In this document: positions 32,001-44,118 of the stretch, in pieces
Layout: every line of letters starts with the position of its first letter
Position numbering within the stretch: position 1 is the first letter of the stretch
Origin: Fremontodendron californicum
Taxonomy: Eukaryota > Streptophyta > Magnoliopsida > Malvales > Malvaceae
Length of the DNA: 64,000 bases
Direction: 5' to 3'
Assembly: GCA_030761205.1 (NCBI GenBank)
Contig: JAULJL010000027.1
Span: 997,001 to 1,061,000 of the forward strand
Notes under the pieces: model-generated
What the model was told of the DNA's origin: nothing
What the model saw: the letters and a program-made list of their open reading frames with translations, nothing else
Databases searched by the model: none
Program-made: the position numbers and the translations under genes

Positions 32001-32565
32001 GAATGAATCAATTAAGTTAAACTTTAGATTCACCCAATCTTCTTTATATATGTCAGGTGTTTTCTTATTTATTACTACTAATGAAAGGTTGAGATTTTGA
32101 GATAATTTGATAAAATCAAAGCCTCAAAACATTTATTGATTTCTCCAAAACTCAGTAATTTACAATGTGATGATATAAATGTCACTTTTTTCCTATCCAA
32201 TGCAATAGTCAAATTAGTTTGTTTTCTTTTCATCGGCATAAACACAAAGAAAGTATATGAAATTAAAATTAAATTGCCTAATTAAAGTACTTAAAAGGAA
32301 GACTGGGATGGAGCTAATCAATAATGCAAATCTAGAGTGTATATTATATTGTTATTTAACTCAAACACTTTTTGAAGTTTGATCTTGTCTTTTTGTTCTT
32401 TTCCCGACAACTGCCACGCAATTCAAGATATTCATCCACATATAAATTATGTTATATGATTTCTTCAATAAATTTGATAATTTTAGATATATAACTTTAA
32501 CAAACACGAATATAATATTATAAATACGATACGATATATATAAATATAATTAATATAATGTATTT
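32001..32565. other. intergenic, nothing recognised
   Basis: AT-rich spacer between the TRIM and the CACTA element. No feature could be supported. Confidence 0.5.
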
Positions 32566-33108
32566 CACTATAAGAGGATGGACTTTTACCGACAGAATAA
32601 TCCGTCGGTAAAAATTCATTTTTCGTCGGTAAAACGTAAATTTTCGTGTACTAAGTTGGTGATACTAATTCGGTTAATAAAGAAAAATCTATCGGTAAAG
32701 AAACTTTACCGACCGAATGTTACTGACGAAAGTTCCTTCAGTATTGTTTTATCACCAACGGAATACTTTCGTCGTAAATTTCTCTATCGACAGAACATTA
32801 TAACGGAATATTCCGTCGGTGATAGATATACCGACGGATTCCGTCGGTAATTGAGTTACCGACGGATGGATTTGGTCGGTAATAAATTATTACCGACGAA
32901 ATATTCCGTCAAAAAATATCCTTTACCGAGGGATAATTCTGTCGGTAATTTTTTTTGAAAAAAAAAATATTTAAAATAAATTATTTAAAAATTTTAAAAA
33001 TGAAATGAAAATTTTATATAATTATATCATAAAAAATAAAATGAAATCTTAAAAATATAAATAAAATAATATTCAAATGTATATCTCGAATATAAAAAAG
33101 AGAACTCA

Positions 33109-34720
33109 TCATGAGGTACTGTTGTCATCGACTTCACTGTCTACCTCAGCATTGCCTTCGGCATCACCTTCGGCAGCACTCAATCCTCCGACAGCACCCA
33201 TACCTCCGACAGCACCGACTCCTGCAGCACTCAGTTTAGCACTGGTAGCACTCAATCCTAGTCCAGCTGCCATGCCTCCAGCAGCACCGACTCCAGCAGC
33301 ACTTAGTCCAGCACCGACTCCGGCAGCACTCGATCCAACACCCATGCATAAGGCAGCACTGAGTCCGGCAGCACTTGTTCCGATCCCGCCTAATGTAGCT
33401 GCTATCTGTGACTGCAGTAAATGTGTGATTATCGTATTCCAGCTCGTCACAATATTCTCAAGTCTCACGATTGAGGTCTGGATTTGCGAGATATTGGATC
33501 TCAATGCATTATAGTCCTCAGACGGTGCTGCTGTCGGCTGATGTGTAGTACTAGGACCACATGGAGCGTAACTGGCTACATCTGAACTTTGGTGACTGCC
33601 AGGTGGATCGAAAATTTGCCCTCTCTTCGGTCTCGTTCCAAACCCATAAACATGCGTCCACGTAGTCTCAATGCCCCTAATAGCATTAGACCAGGACTGA
33701 GGGTCGAAATCAGGATATGAAGACGTATCGTCCTCATATTTTTGCTGCAACGAGGCAGTATAATTTTCCTACAATCACAAATATTTAAATATATAAACAA
33801 TTAATATGTGACATTGCAATGAACACATACATAAACACAAATATCTGGTATAGTCAATTAATGTAATATATAAAGTATTGATAAAGTTAAATACTTACAG
33901 TTACAACTTTAGACTTGTTGTCTACGTAATCACTGTGACCCTTTGCATGTTTATGGGTTTTGTTAAACAGCTCCATGAAAGTCACGTTGCGCTGCAACTC
34001 TTGTGACTACAGAGTAAAGAAGAGAGAAAATTATGTTAATAAAAAAAATTCACATAGTTTATACGATAAAACTTTTAAATAATAAATTGCAAAACAAAAA
34101 TAAATCTTACCATCCTTTCACTGGTAACTAGAAAATGAATTTAACCACCAGTGTGCTTCGTAGTGCTGCCATCTTTCTCCGTGTTCCTATCACCCTTGGC
34201 CTTTTGGGACCTATTTTTCCAAGCGCCGGTACTCCAGACACTATCAATCAGTTGATCCCAAATATCGACTGCTATCCAATCACACTTGTAACCCTTGTAG
34301 TCTTCTATTTGATTCATTTGAAAGAAGGACATGGCATTGTCCCTTTCAAAATTCATCATGTCCTTGAATCGATCCTTGCATGTGGCCTCCCATAATTTCC
34401 TAACTAATGGTGTCTGCTCGGGAATCCACTAGCATTTTCTCTACAATGAGACATTATGAATTAATATATACTATTAAACATAATTAAATTATAATTTAAC
34501 TTTTAACCAAATCATACCTCAAATATAGTCCACATAGATAGTTTCACGTCAACAGGTATCTTCGACCAAGTAGGCCACAATATGTTATAGTCTTGTCTGA
34601 TGATCGAGGCAATGGTCGATTTTACACAACTCTCTGTGAAAGTCCTAAAATCTTGGATACGTGTTAGTGGACAATAATTTATTTTACTCAAATAATGAAA
34701 TTATCTAAATATTATTAACT
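33109..34720 (-). pseudogene. CACTA transposase remnant (Transposase_24 / Ptta-En-Spm type)
   Basis: Reading leftward, an exon near 34510-34690 encodes TFTESCVKSTIASIIRQDYN followed by LWPTWSKIPVDVKLSMW. Next comes 34141-34420 with ERDNAMSFFQMNQIEDYKGYK and WDQLIDSVW. A further exon near 33900-34010 leads to 33109-33750, which encodes QKYEDDTSSYPDFDPQSWSN, a short coiled stretch (ISQIQTSIVRLENIV) and a long Ala/Gly/Ser repeat (units like SAAGVGAGLSA). This order matches the En/Spm-type plant transposase (Transposase_24) family. Exon joins are uncertain, and the upstream proline-rich part around 34893-35075 has an in-frame stop in my reading, so I treat it as decayed. Confidence 0.7.
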
Positions 34721-35778
34721 TACGTGTTTTGAAGAATTGACAGTCGAAACTATGAAATTTCATCTAGCGGTGAGGTAGAGGCCTGTAACGCGGGATCTGC
34801 CTGAGTCACCAGAGTAAGTGTAGGCCGTGGCAGTGGAGCGGGAGTCGATGTGGACGGTGCCACTGTAGAGGGAGGCAATCTGGACGGATCCACTATAGAC
34901 GGAGGCAGTGCAGAGGGATGCAGGGGCGATGGAGGTACTGCAGATGAAGTATGTGGCTATGGAGCCGAATAAGGCGACAACTGTCTCGGTGGAGGCCGTA
35001 AAGAGGGAGAAGACGCAAGTGGCAACTCAGGTGTAGCATGTCCCAAGGACGATCCTCTAGATGGTCAAAAAGCATCCCACATAGAACTATGTTTCTTCTT
35101 TCCAGTAGTTTTACGCCCTACTCCTCGTATTTTATCTGTAAAATAAAAAATATTAAATTTATTAATAAATATATATTAAATTTATTAATAAATAAACACA
35201 ATAACACAATAAAATAACAATCACAATGAACAATAACGAAAAATAATCACAATAACACATTATACAATTTCATAACTAACAATCATAAAAAAGAAATTTC
35301 ATAATAAAAATAAATTTCATAATAAAAATAAATTTCCCACAAAATAAATTTAATTGTGCCTAAATTAAATTAATAAATTAATTTAATTTAGGCATTTGTA
35401 AGAACACTAAATTAATATTTGTAAATATTAACATAATGTTTACAAATAATTTCAAACAAAATAAATTTCACTTGCATATGTATAAAAGCTAAGAATTTAT
35501 TATTTTTAAAAATATTAATAATTTTCACTTGCCTAAAATACTTTCTTTTACTATTACAATTTTATATATTTCTTAATATTATCTTGTTAAATTATAATTA
35601 CAAATAAACTATTATTATTATTTAATTAAAATTTTTATGTTTATTACTATATATTATAAATAAAGTTTTTTTTTTTACTTTGATAAAATAATTAAATAAA
35701 TCAATATTAAAATTTTTAAAATAATAAATAATTAATAATAATTGCATAAAATTATCTATATATTATAAAGGGAATGGC

Positions 35779-35814
35779 TGAGTTGGTGTCACTGAGTCAA
35801 GTGACACCAACTCA
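35779..35814. repeat. perfect 15-bp inverted repeat (hairpin)
   Basis: TGAGTTGGTGTCACT, a 6-base spacer, then its exact reverse complement, inside the CACTA element. It could be the remnant of a nested element or a transcribed hairpin. Confidence 0.8.
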
Positions 35815-37385
35815 ATTGGTGAAATTACAAAATTAATCAAATATAATTATAACATAAAAATTAAAATAGGAATAGGAATAATTTCGTCTTTCCAAATTTC
35901 ATATACATATTTATTTTTTAATAAAAACATATTTATTCTTTAAAAAAAATCCACTAAGCCAATAAACTACCCACTTTCTCAATAAACTATCCAGTACCCA
36001 CCTATAAAACTATCTATACTTTTTACTTATAAATTTTTTTAAAAATAAACTATCCACTTTCTCAAAAACGTGCATCATTACAAAACAAAACTTCAAGGCA
36101 GAAAATAACTATACATTATTATCCAAAACTTGAAATAATTGAACACATTCCAACATAAAGCATGTTTTATCACAATGGCACATCTACAATCAAAATAAAA
36201 ATCATGTTTTATCACAACCACACCACAAAGACAAATGCTTGAACTCATCAATTGAACTAAAGGCTACATCACCTGAAGAATGTCAGCAAAATCTGAATCA
36301 GGCGTGGTTCTAGCAATTCCAGCAAAATCTGAACCAGGCACGGTTTCACCTAACAACCAACACATTTAGATTTTCTGGATTAAAAAGATATTTTCGGATT
36401 AAAAAGAAATTTCAGATTAAAAAGCACCTCGAAAGTTAAACTTTGAACCAGACACGGTGGTCGGACGCCTCTGCTGGTGGCGTGCGTAGCAGCAACGGTG
36501 GTGGCTCGCGAGGGACGATCGGACGACAACGGCAGGAGACGATCAGACCAAAAGAGAGAATGAGAGAAAGAAAGAAAATGTGGAAGAAGAAGTCTCGGGC
36601 TTTAGTTATGCCAAGACTATCACCGATGGAATAAGATTATTACCGACGAAAATTCCGTCGGTAATACTTTAGGCGGGAATTCAAATTCCATCCGTCGGTA
36701 ATAAGGTATTACCAACGGATATTCCGTCGGTAAACTCTTCATCCGTCGGTGATATATCACCAACGGAAAAAGCTTTCACCGATGGAATCTAAATATTACC
36801 GATGGATAGTTCGTCGGTAATAATTTTTTACTGTTCACATTTAAAATTTGCATTTATTGCACATAAGAATCCGTGAAATACTATTACCGATGGAATATCC
36901 GTCGGTAATATGCCAATTCCGTCGGTAATATGCCTGTTCCATTGGTAATGTATTACCGACTGAAAATATATCACCGACGGAATAGTCATATTACCGACGG
37001 ATATTCCGTCGATAATAGTTTTTGACAGTTCAATTTTATTATTATTATTTAATTAATTTGGTAATAAATTTTTATTTATTACCAATTTCAAAATCCGTGC
37101 TTTTTTATTATCGATGGAAGTTCCGCCGGTAATTATGGTAATTCGTCGGTAAAATTTAGGCGGGAATCTAGCTTGTTCGCGCCAAAGTTTTATCGACCGA
37201 ATTCGTCAGTCGCTAGTATTCCGTCGGTAATATAATATTTGCGTCAGTAATGCTCAAATCATCCATCGATAATACGGGAAAACATTACTGACGGAATTCC
37301 GTCGGTAATGTTTTAAATTCCATCGCTGAAAAAGTGATTTACCGACGGAATAAGTCCGTCGGTAATTTGACGTCCTCTTGTAGTG

Positions 37386-38358
37386 TTTGTATTAAAAATT
37401 TTGACACTTTTAATAATTTGTATTATGTTTATGTTTACACGATTGACACAGAAAAAATACGAAACACATACACATATAGATTGACATATCTAATCTTCAA
37501 TAATAGCTGTCGTATCCATGTCTGACTCTTCATCAGTAGGATAAGACATAGAATATGTGTCTGGCACTTCATCATAAAAGTGAACATTTCATCATAAAAG
37601 TCAACACAATCTTAGTGACTGCAGCAATTAGAGGAAGAGGAGGAAAAAAAAAAGTTTGATCCACCATTTTTATGGTTTGATTATCTATGCATATATTTGC
37701 TCTCTTATTCTTTTTCGATTTTTCTTTTTCAATCTCTGTATCCTAAATACTAAACTTTTCTTCAACAACAACATTAATCAGCTGGATTGTTTGAACTAAA
37801 ATTAGATAGTAATTAAAGATGAAGTTGATTGGCGAAATAGACAAAAGTGCATTGACTGATATTAGTGTTCAGACACCAGATTGAAGTTATGACTATTAAG
37901 GAGTGAGAATTTCTACAAAACGAATAAATTTAAAAAAAGATGATATTATATTTAAATATGAATACAATTATATAAAAATATTTTAAATAAAATTAATTAA
38001 ACCAAATAAAACATATTTAAATATAAATAATTTATATTTAAAATTATAGAAATAAATAAACGTATTTATTTATATATTGTATTGCATTGCACTATTTACA
38101 TTTACATATTTTTTATTTAAAATATTAATTGTTATAAGATATATTCATATACCATATCTAATTTTTTAATTATTTTTAATCGATTACATAAATTTAAATT
38201 TTTAAATAAAAAATAAATTAAACATACAAACACATAGATAGCGACACTAGGACCCATGTAACATAGCATATAAGAACATTTCAAAGAAGTCTTGTTTCGA
38301 CACAACTCTCTTCTCGAGACAACACACCCCACCACCACCAAAACAACTGCCAGCAAAA
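37386..38358. other. intergenic, upstream of the TauE/SafE gene
   Basis: AT-rich sequence that should include the promoter of the next gene. Pyrimidine- and CACA-rich bases just before the ATG look like a 5' UTR. No specific element is convincing. Confidence 0.5.
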
Positions 38359-40843
38359 ATGAAGATTCAGAATTTGCTAAGATGGATTTCTCTCACCCTT
38401 CCCTTTTTCATCATCCTCATCAGCCAAAGCCAATCCCATGCAACACAAACACAACCCATTTTAGATAATCTCACAATCGACACCTTCATCAACAAAACTC
38501 TGCAATGGAAAAGTCATCTGATAAAATTCCAGGGAAACGGCCAATTGAAACTATCAGCCCCGACTGTGCTAGCAGGAGTGTTCTGCTTCATAGCTGCCTC
38601 CATATCCAGTGCGGGAGGTATTGGTGGGGGAGGGTTGTTTATCCCCATTTTGACAATTGTGGCAGGTTTAGACCTCAAAACTGCCTCAAGTTTCTCAAGT
38701 TTCATGGTCACAGGAGGGTCAATTGCAAATGTTATGTACAACTTGCGTGCCAAAAGTACCAAGTTTGGGCGTAAGTCTTTGATTGACTATGATATAGCAC
38801 TGTTGTCAGAGCCCTGCATGTTATTAGGAGTAAGTGTCGGAGTAGTTTGCAATCATGTCTTCCCAGAGTGGTTGATCACCATCTTGTTTGCCATTTTCCT
38901 TGTTTGGTCTACCTTTAAGACTTGTAGAAATGGGGTCGGATATTGGAGATTGGAATCAGATCAACATCAGGAAACCAGAATTGGGTATGAAAAACTGGAA
39001 AATGGGGTGATTAAAAACGGAACTAATTGGGCTGAAAGTGGAGAGATTGAGAGTCTAGAAGAACCTCTTGTGGGTATGGAAGGAAAAGAAAAATCAAGGT
39101 TTCCATGGAAGAAATTTGTGGTCTTAATTTTGGTCTGGTTTTCCTTCTTTGTCATCTATCTCCTTCATGGCAATCGCTATGGACAGGTACCCTTGTCTCA
39201 TTCTCTGATCTTTCTTTTCAAATTCTGCATGCTTCAATTGTTTCTTTTTCATTATTACAATGATATGACATTTTGATAATGTTTTTGGAAATTCCAAAAA
39301 GCTTTCTTTTTTCCCTTTCGTTTTTTGTGTTAAAGGAAAAGTACTACTACTCTACATTAGGCTATGTCTCGGAAACAAAATTCTTTATTTAAACACCTTA
39401 AATAAAGATGATGTTAGAATATCTTATGGGATTCAGTAAGTTAACTTTAAATGTATACCTTATTGTTTCCTTTCTAAAAAGGTTGCTGACAAATGTGTTT
39501 TCATCTACTTTAGGGATTTTTTTACAAGCTCTTGGACCCTTGTCCCTGGGTATATTTCTATATTTGATGACTTGACTTCACTTACAGTGGGGATATTTGA
39601 TAGTCTTATATACTTTTAGGTTGCTCAGACGAATTAAATAAAGCAATTAAGAGGACAGTAGCCCAGGTTTAATTATAGGCAGATTTCTCTTTCTTTACAC
39701 CAAACCCACAATTAAAAAGGAAAGTAAATTGAAAGCTACCTCACTTTGGACTTTTACTCAGACAGTGAAATTGAGGAATAAGCCAACTATGCATAGTCCC
39801 AAGTATTCGATTTTGACAGCGCACTAGCTATGAGATTATCCTCCTACCCTTTGTATAATGTTAATCTCAATTATTACACTAAAAAACATACATCCAATCA
39901 AACCAATTATATATTCATGAATTTTCTTGAAAAAAAAGAAAGAAAGCAGATTTAGCAGTTTGTTTTTATATGTTTTCACTTTTGTTATTAGAACTACATG
40001 GAATGATGGGGATGATCTTCAATCCATGTATAATTCATGGCAAGTTCAATATTTTATGACTACTTAAGAAACATGCAGGGTATCATACCAATGAAGCCTT
40101 GTGGAGTAGGATATTGGACTCTCTCATTGTTTCAAATTCCTCTTGCCATAGCTTTTACTGCATGGATCCTTCGTAGAAAAGAGGCCATTGCATGCCAAGG
40201 TCCAAATAAACAGGTGCTTAGCAAATTATTAGTACAAAATTAGCTAGCTAGCTACCAGATAACTTAAATTGAGGAAAATTTATCTGAAAACCTTTATTTT
40301 TTCTTTATTTGTGAAGGGGGTTAACAAGCTTATTTTCCCATTAATGGCTCTAATGGCTGGAGGCTTGGGTGGAGTTTTTGGGATTGGAGGTGGAATGCTT
40401 ATAAGCCCACTTCTTCTTCAGGTTGGGGTAGCCCCTGAGGTAATAAAATACTGTCACTTCTACCTTATTGAACCATTATAAAGTTCCATATTTATCTATA
40501 GCAAAAGTAATGAATTGATCAATATATGATGCAGGTAACAGCAGCTACTTGTTCCTTCATGGTTTTCTTCTCATCCACAATGTCTGCATTCCAGTACTTA
40601 TTGTTGGGCATGGAGCACACTGGCACTGCCCTCATATTTTCGGTCATTTGTTTCGTCGCATCGCTTCTGGGACTGGTGGTGGTGCAGAAAGCCATAAAAG
40701 AGTTCGGGAGGGCATCCTTAATCGTGTTCTCAGTTGGCATAGTGATGGCCCTGAGTGCCATTTTGATGACTAGCTTTGGAGCTCTTGATGTTTGGGAAGA
40801 TTACTTATCAGGGAGTTATATGGGATTCAAACTACCTTGTTGA
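38359..40843 (+). CDS. sulfite exporter TauE/SafE family membrane protein
   Basis: Multi-pass membrane protein of the plant TauE/SafE family; bacterial members export sulfite or sulfoacetate, and the plant substrate is not settled. Exons 38359-39186, 40079-40213, 40317-40439, 40535-40843, all phase 0, give 464 residues, typical for plant members. An N-terminal signal-like hydrophobic segment (WISLTLPFFIILISQS) is followed by the first repeat with the glycine-rich SSAGGIGGGGLFIPIL motif. A hydrophilic loop (about residues 195-245) precedes FVVLILVWFSFFVIYLL. Exon 3 carries the second repeat motif MAGGLGGVFGIGGGMLISP, and exon 4 two or three more helices. Two glycine-rich motifs in inverted-repeat halves are diagnostic of the family. 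It is convergent with the bHLH gene. Confidence 0.92.
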
Positions 40844-41460
40844 AATCAATTTTATTAACTTGTTTAATAGCGAACTAAGTTTTTATTTGAGCTTTGAAAT
40901 GAAGAGGTAGTTTAATGTAAAGCAGGAGGAATCAAATACCTTCTTGTGCTTAAAAGTATTAACTAAACCATCGTACTTAGGTGGGGAGAAATAGCAAACT
41001 GAAACTCTCATTGCATTCATCAAATTTTTGGAGGCTTACACTTTCTTGACAACCTTGTATGGAAAAATTGTCGTCTCCAATTTTGCTCCACGTCCTAAAA
41101 CAGGGCCACCTTTAAATAGAAGTTCTTTGTACTTCATTTCCGATTTAAGACCATATTTTCATGGAATATCAATATATCACAAGGATTGCAGCAAACAAAA
41201 CAAACAGGTAAAAGAAATTTCAATAAATACATTGGTTTTACTTATTTCTTAAGTAGAAATTACACAAGTTGCGCAATCGCAAGTAATCCACTTCTGTAAT
41301 CAAAGCTTTCCAACTTTTAAAATACCTAGCCTCAAAGATTTGGCAACATAATTGACCAAAATTTAGTTGTACAAGAATAGAAGTTATCCGAGCAATCAAT
41401 GATGAGAGTTTCAACTTCCAAACTTGGCACAACATTGCTTTCAGTTCTCATACTCTTCCA
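40844..41460. other. convergent 3' spacer
   Basis: 3' UTRs of the TauE/SafE and bHLH genes. No further feature seen. Confidence 0.5.
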
Positions 41461-41634
41461 AAATAAGGGAGTAAAATGCAAAAAGTACAGACTAAAAAGA
41501 AAGCCACCAAGATCAATGACAAATATAATAATGAAAAAGGGTTCTTTAAATAAGGGAGTAAAAAGCAAAAAGTACAGACTAAAAAGAAAGCCACCAAGAT
41601 CAATGACAAATATAATTATGAAAAAGGGTTCTTT
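41461..41634. repeat. two tandem 87-bp units
   Basis: 41461-41547 and 41548-41634 are head-to-tail copies that differ at about two positions. They lie within 40 bp of the bHLH stop codon, so they are probably in its 3' UTR. Confidence 0.92.
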
Positions 41635-41671
41635 GTGCTGAGGAAGGCAGACACAAAAACAGCCTGCCAGC

Positions 41672-43187
41672 TTATGCGGCTGGAGGGCGGAGAATATGAT
41701 CCTGTGATGTATCAACAGCAGCAGGAGGCAAGAACTGCCACATGGAAACTCCAGGATAGCCAACAAAGGGCACCAGTTTGCCACCAACAACTTTGCCTGG
41801 GGTAGAAAATGGAGTTGGAATAGCAGGAGGATGAGGTAGGAATCCTGGCTGAGAACCCAAGGCCTTGACTTGCCACTCAATATTCTCTTTCTCAGTCTTT
41901 AGCCTCTGTTTCTCATCACGAAGTTCATTCTTTTCAGCCTACAAAATAAAAACTCTACTCAGCACAACCATGAAGAATTAAACACTCAAGCTACCTAATT
42001 CTCTTGGAAATTTAAGCAATACTGATTCATCAAATAAAATTTTTAACATCAAATCGAGGATCACCTTTAGCTCATTAATCATTTCCTGCAGACTCTCATT
42101 TGACTCCCTCAGTTTCTGGGCTTCATCTCGTAACTGAGTAACCATCCGAACAGCATCAACCAATATAAAAGCCTTGTCCACTTTGGAAGGCCTTCCAGGA
42201 TCTAGGATAGAACCCAATTCCAGGAACCTTTAGATATTGAAAATGTAAACATCAGAGAAGGAAAAATAGGCTGAATGGAGAGAAATTGGGGCAACAAAAC
42301 CATGCCTGTCATTTAGCCTATCCCTTCGAATCTTTTCTCTGCAAGCTTTGGAGCCAGATGCACTGCATGATCCAGACCTCACCCTGTGATATAACAGTGA
42401 AGAGAAATCAGACCTGGTATGAAACCAAAGCAAAATTGCACTAAAACTGGAGAGAAATCTAAAGCAATAAAATGGTGCAGAAGCAGAGAAGAAACTGTAT
42501 TAAAGAAAATAGAGTAAGCGAGTACAATAAAAAAGATTAACCATTGAGTAGCTATATACCTTTTTTGGGAGCCTGTTTCGTTAAGATTGTCTGAATTCCC
42601 AAACAATTCATTAAATTCAACACTGCAGAAGTATCAAGAAAGGTTAATGAGCATGTTTAAAGTACAATGAGAAATTAACATAGCTTAGCTTGAGGGAGCA
42701 GCTGGGCCACGACAGCTTGCCAGCCACTTAGCTTATTGCCCAATTCCATTGCTAAACATAATGCTAAACTAAATAACACTAAACCAACAAACAACTTGGA
42801 AATAGAACTATAAAATTCAAAAGCTATTGCTTTGAGTACCATAATGTTGGAAAAATCCTTACTTGAAGTTAAAACCTACTTAAAGTTTCAGTTAATCAAA
42901 CATGAGATAATCAAGTAATATTAAATTCCATTTCATTTTAAAATCCATAAGCAAAAAAGGAAAGAAAAAAAAAAAGGAGAAGAGAGGAACCTGAGAGGAG
43001 TTGAGCAAGTAAGGGAGTTAAATGACCAGATTGGGGCTGAAGGGTCAAGTGAGGGAAGGCCACCACCAGGGACAGGCATGTCTTCTAACAAACCATAATC
43101 ATCGAAAATCCACGTGTTGAGGTTTTCCGAGTACACCAGGTCCTCCCCGTTTGGTTGCTGCCGGGATATCATATCCCCGGCAAGCAT
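41672..43187 (-). CDS. bHLH transcription factor, ILR3-like (subgroup IVc)
   Basis: Nuclear bHLH factor of the IVc clade, which controls iron-deficiency responses as dimers. Exons 42991-43187, 42560-42622, 42306-42383, 42065-42227, 41672-41938 join to 255 residues. The N-terminus MLAGDMISRQQPN is followed by WIFDDYGLLEDMPVP, the acidic clade motif. The basic region is GSKACREKIRRDRLNDR (contains the E-box-contacting E and R). HLH and leucine zipper read FLELGSILDPGRPSKVDKAF, VDAVRMVTQLRDEAQKLRES and ELRDEKQRLKTEKENIEWQV. The tail SMWQFLPPAAVDTSQDHILR is characteristic of ILR3-type proteins. Intron 3 starts with GC instead of GT (42305-42304) after AATGACAG. DKAFIL replaces the usual DKAAIL in helix 1. 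Start chosen as the first ATG, though the first residues are less conserved. Confidence 0.9.
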
Positions 43188-44118
43188 TCAGTAACGTCAC
43201 AGCGGCAGAAGATGGGGTTGTAGCAGAAGTGAAGAAAAACAAAGAAAAGAGAGAGAAAGATGGAACGAGTGAATTGGTTGGTTTGAGGATTTTTGGGTGG
43301 GAAGATTGTGATGGTGGGAAAAGGTAGAGAATATTTTCTTTGGATTTGGTTTAGGCCTTTGGAATGTCAAAGGGGTTTGAGAGAAAGTCCACATTTTTTT
43401 TCCTTCTGAAAGTATTTCTTTTTCATTCCACTTCCATCACCGTCACAAGCCAGCCACCACAAGAAAAAAAAAGACCAGAGCAGGGCCACTTTCTTTCGGT
43501 TTCCGTTACGCAAGAGTGACACATATACAGTCCTTTTGACGACTGAGCTTTTTGTTTATCTTCTTTGGTGGGTATTGGGCTTCATTTACTCAAGCAAATA
43601 GGCTTGTAGACTAGTTTCGAAATTCTCATCATGAAGAATTATAGCCCAGAAAACTGGGGTTGTAGTTTTAACCCGTTTCATTGTTTTTGGGTCAGAAAAG
43701 AAAAACCTCTCTATCGACTGTGTTTTGAGATTTGTCACATCTCTCAACTCCCACAAGATACTTTCGGATTGGATTTAAATAACGATAGTAACATGATGTT
43801 ACCATCATTATTTTGTAATACATTTGATTCTAGAGTCGTCATCTTTTCAACAGGATGAAGATTGTGGAACAAATACTACAAATCAAACTCCAGCCAAGAT
43901 TTAGCAAATTACCTTATATCCTCGGCTTTATCCTTCTCAGCTTGAATAAACATGATATGACAAAGTAATACAGCTCTTAATTACATTTTCCAACATTGTG
44001 ATCACACACTTACAAGACAGTATGCACCAAGTCGAACACTTTTTTTTTCTGAGATGAACAAGACAACCACATACTTTACATGTTCAAAGATGTATAGAAA
44101 GAATCACAAGCATTGATA
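43188..44118. other. intergenic, bHLH promoter side
   Basis: Region between two minus-strand genes. Purine-rich sequence around 43200-43270 fits the bHLH 5' UTR. No gene seen. Confidence 0.5.

Larger units (their letters stand above)
32566..37385 (-). mobile_element. CACTA (En/Spm) DNA transposon, defective
   Basis: Left end CACTATAAGAGGATG and right end, in reverse complement, CACTACAAGAGGACG form the inverted repeats. A 3-bp TTT flanks both sides, the expected duplication size. The outer ~400 bp on the left and ~750 bp on the right hold more than ten degenerate copies each of TTCCGTCGGTAA in both orientations, the subterminal transposase-binding array of CACTA elements. The 4.8-kb element carries a TnpA-like/Transposase_24 remnant on the minus strand but no recognisable DDE transposase, so it is a deletion derivative. 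The interior is very AT-rich. Confidence 0.93.

Noticed and set aside
33077..33514. Alanine/proline-rich plus-strand frame
   Set aside because: It is the complement of the Ala/Gly repeat in the CACTA remnant on the minus strand; the transposase-like part is readable only on the minus strand.
36443..36634. Arginine-rich frame near the right end of the CACTA element, considered as a captured gene fragment
   Set aside because: Too short and with no recognisable domain; it could be a fragment of captured host DNA but nothing supports this.
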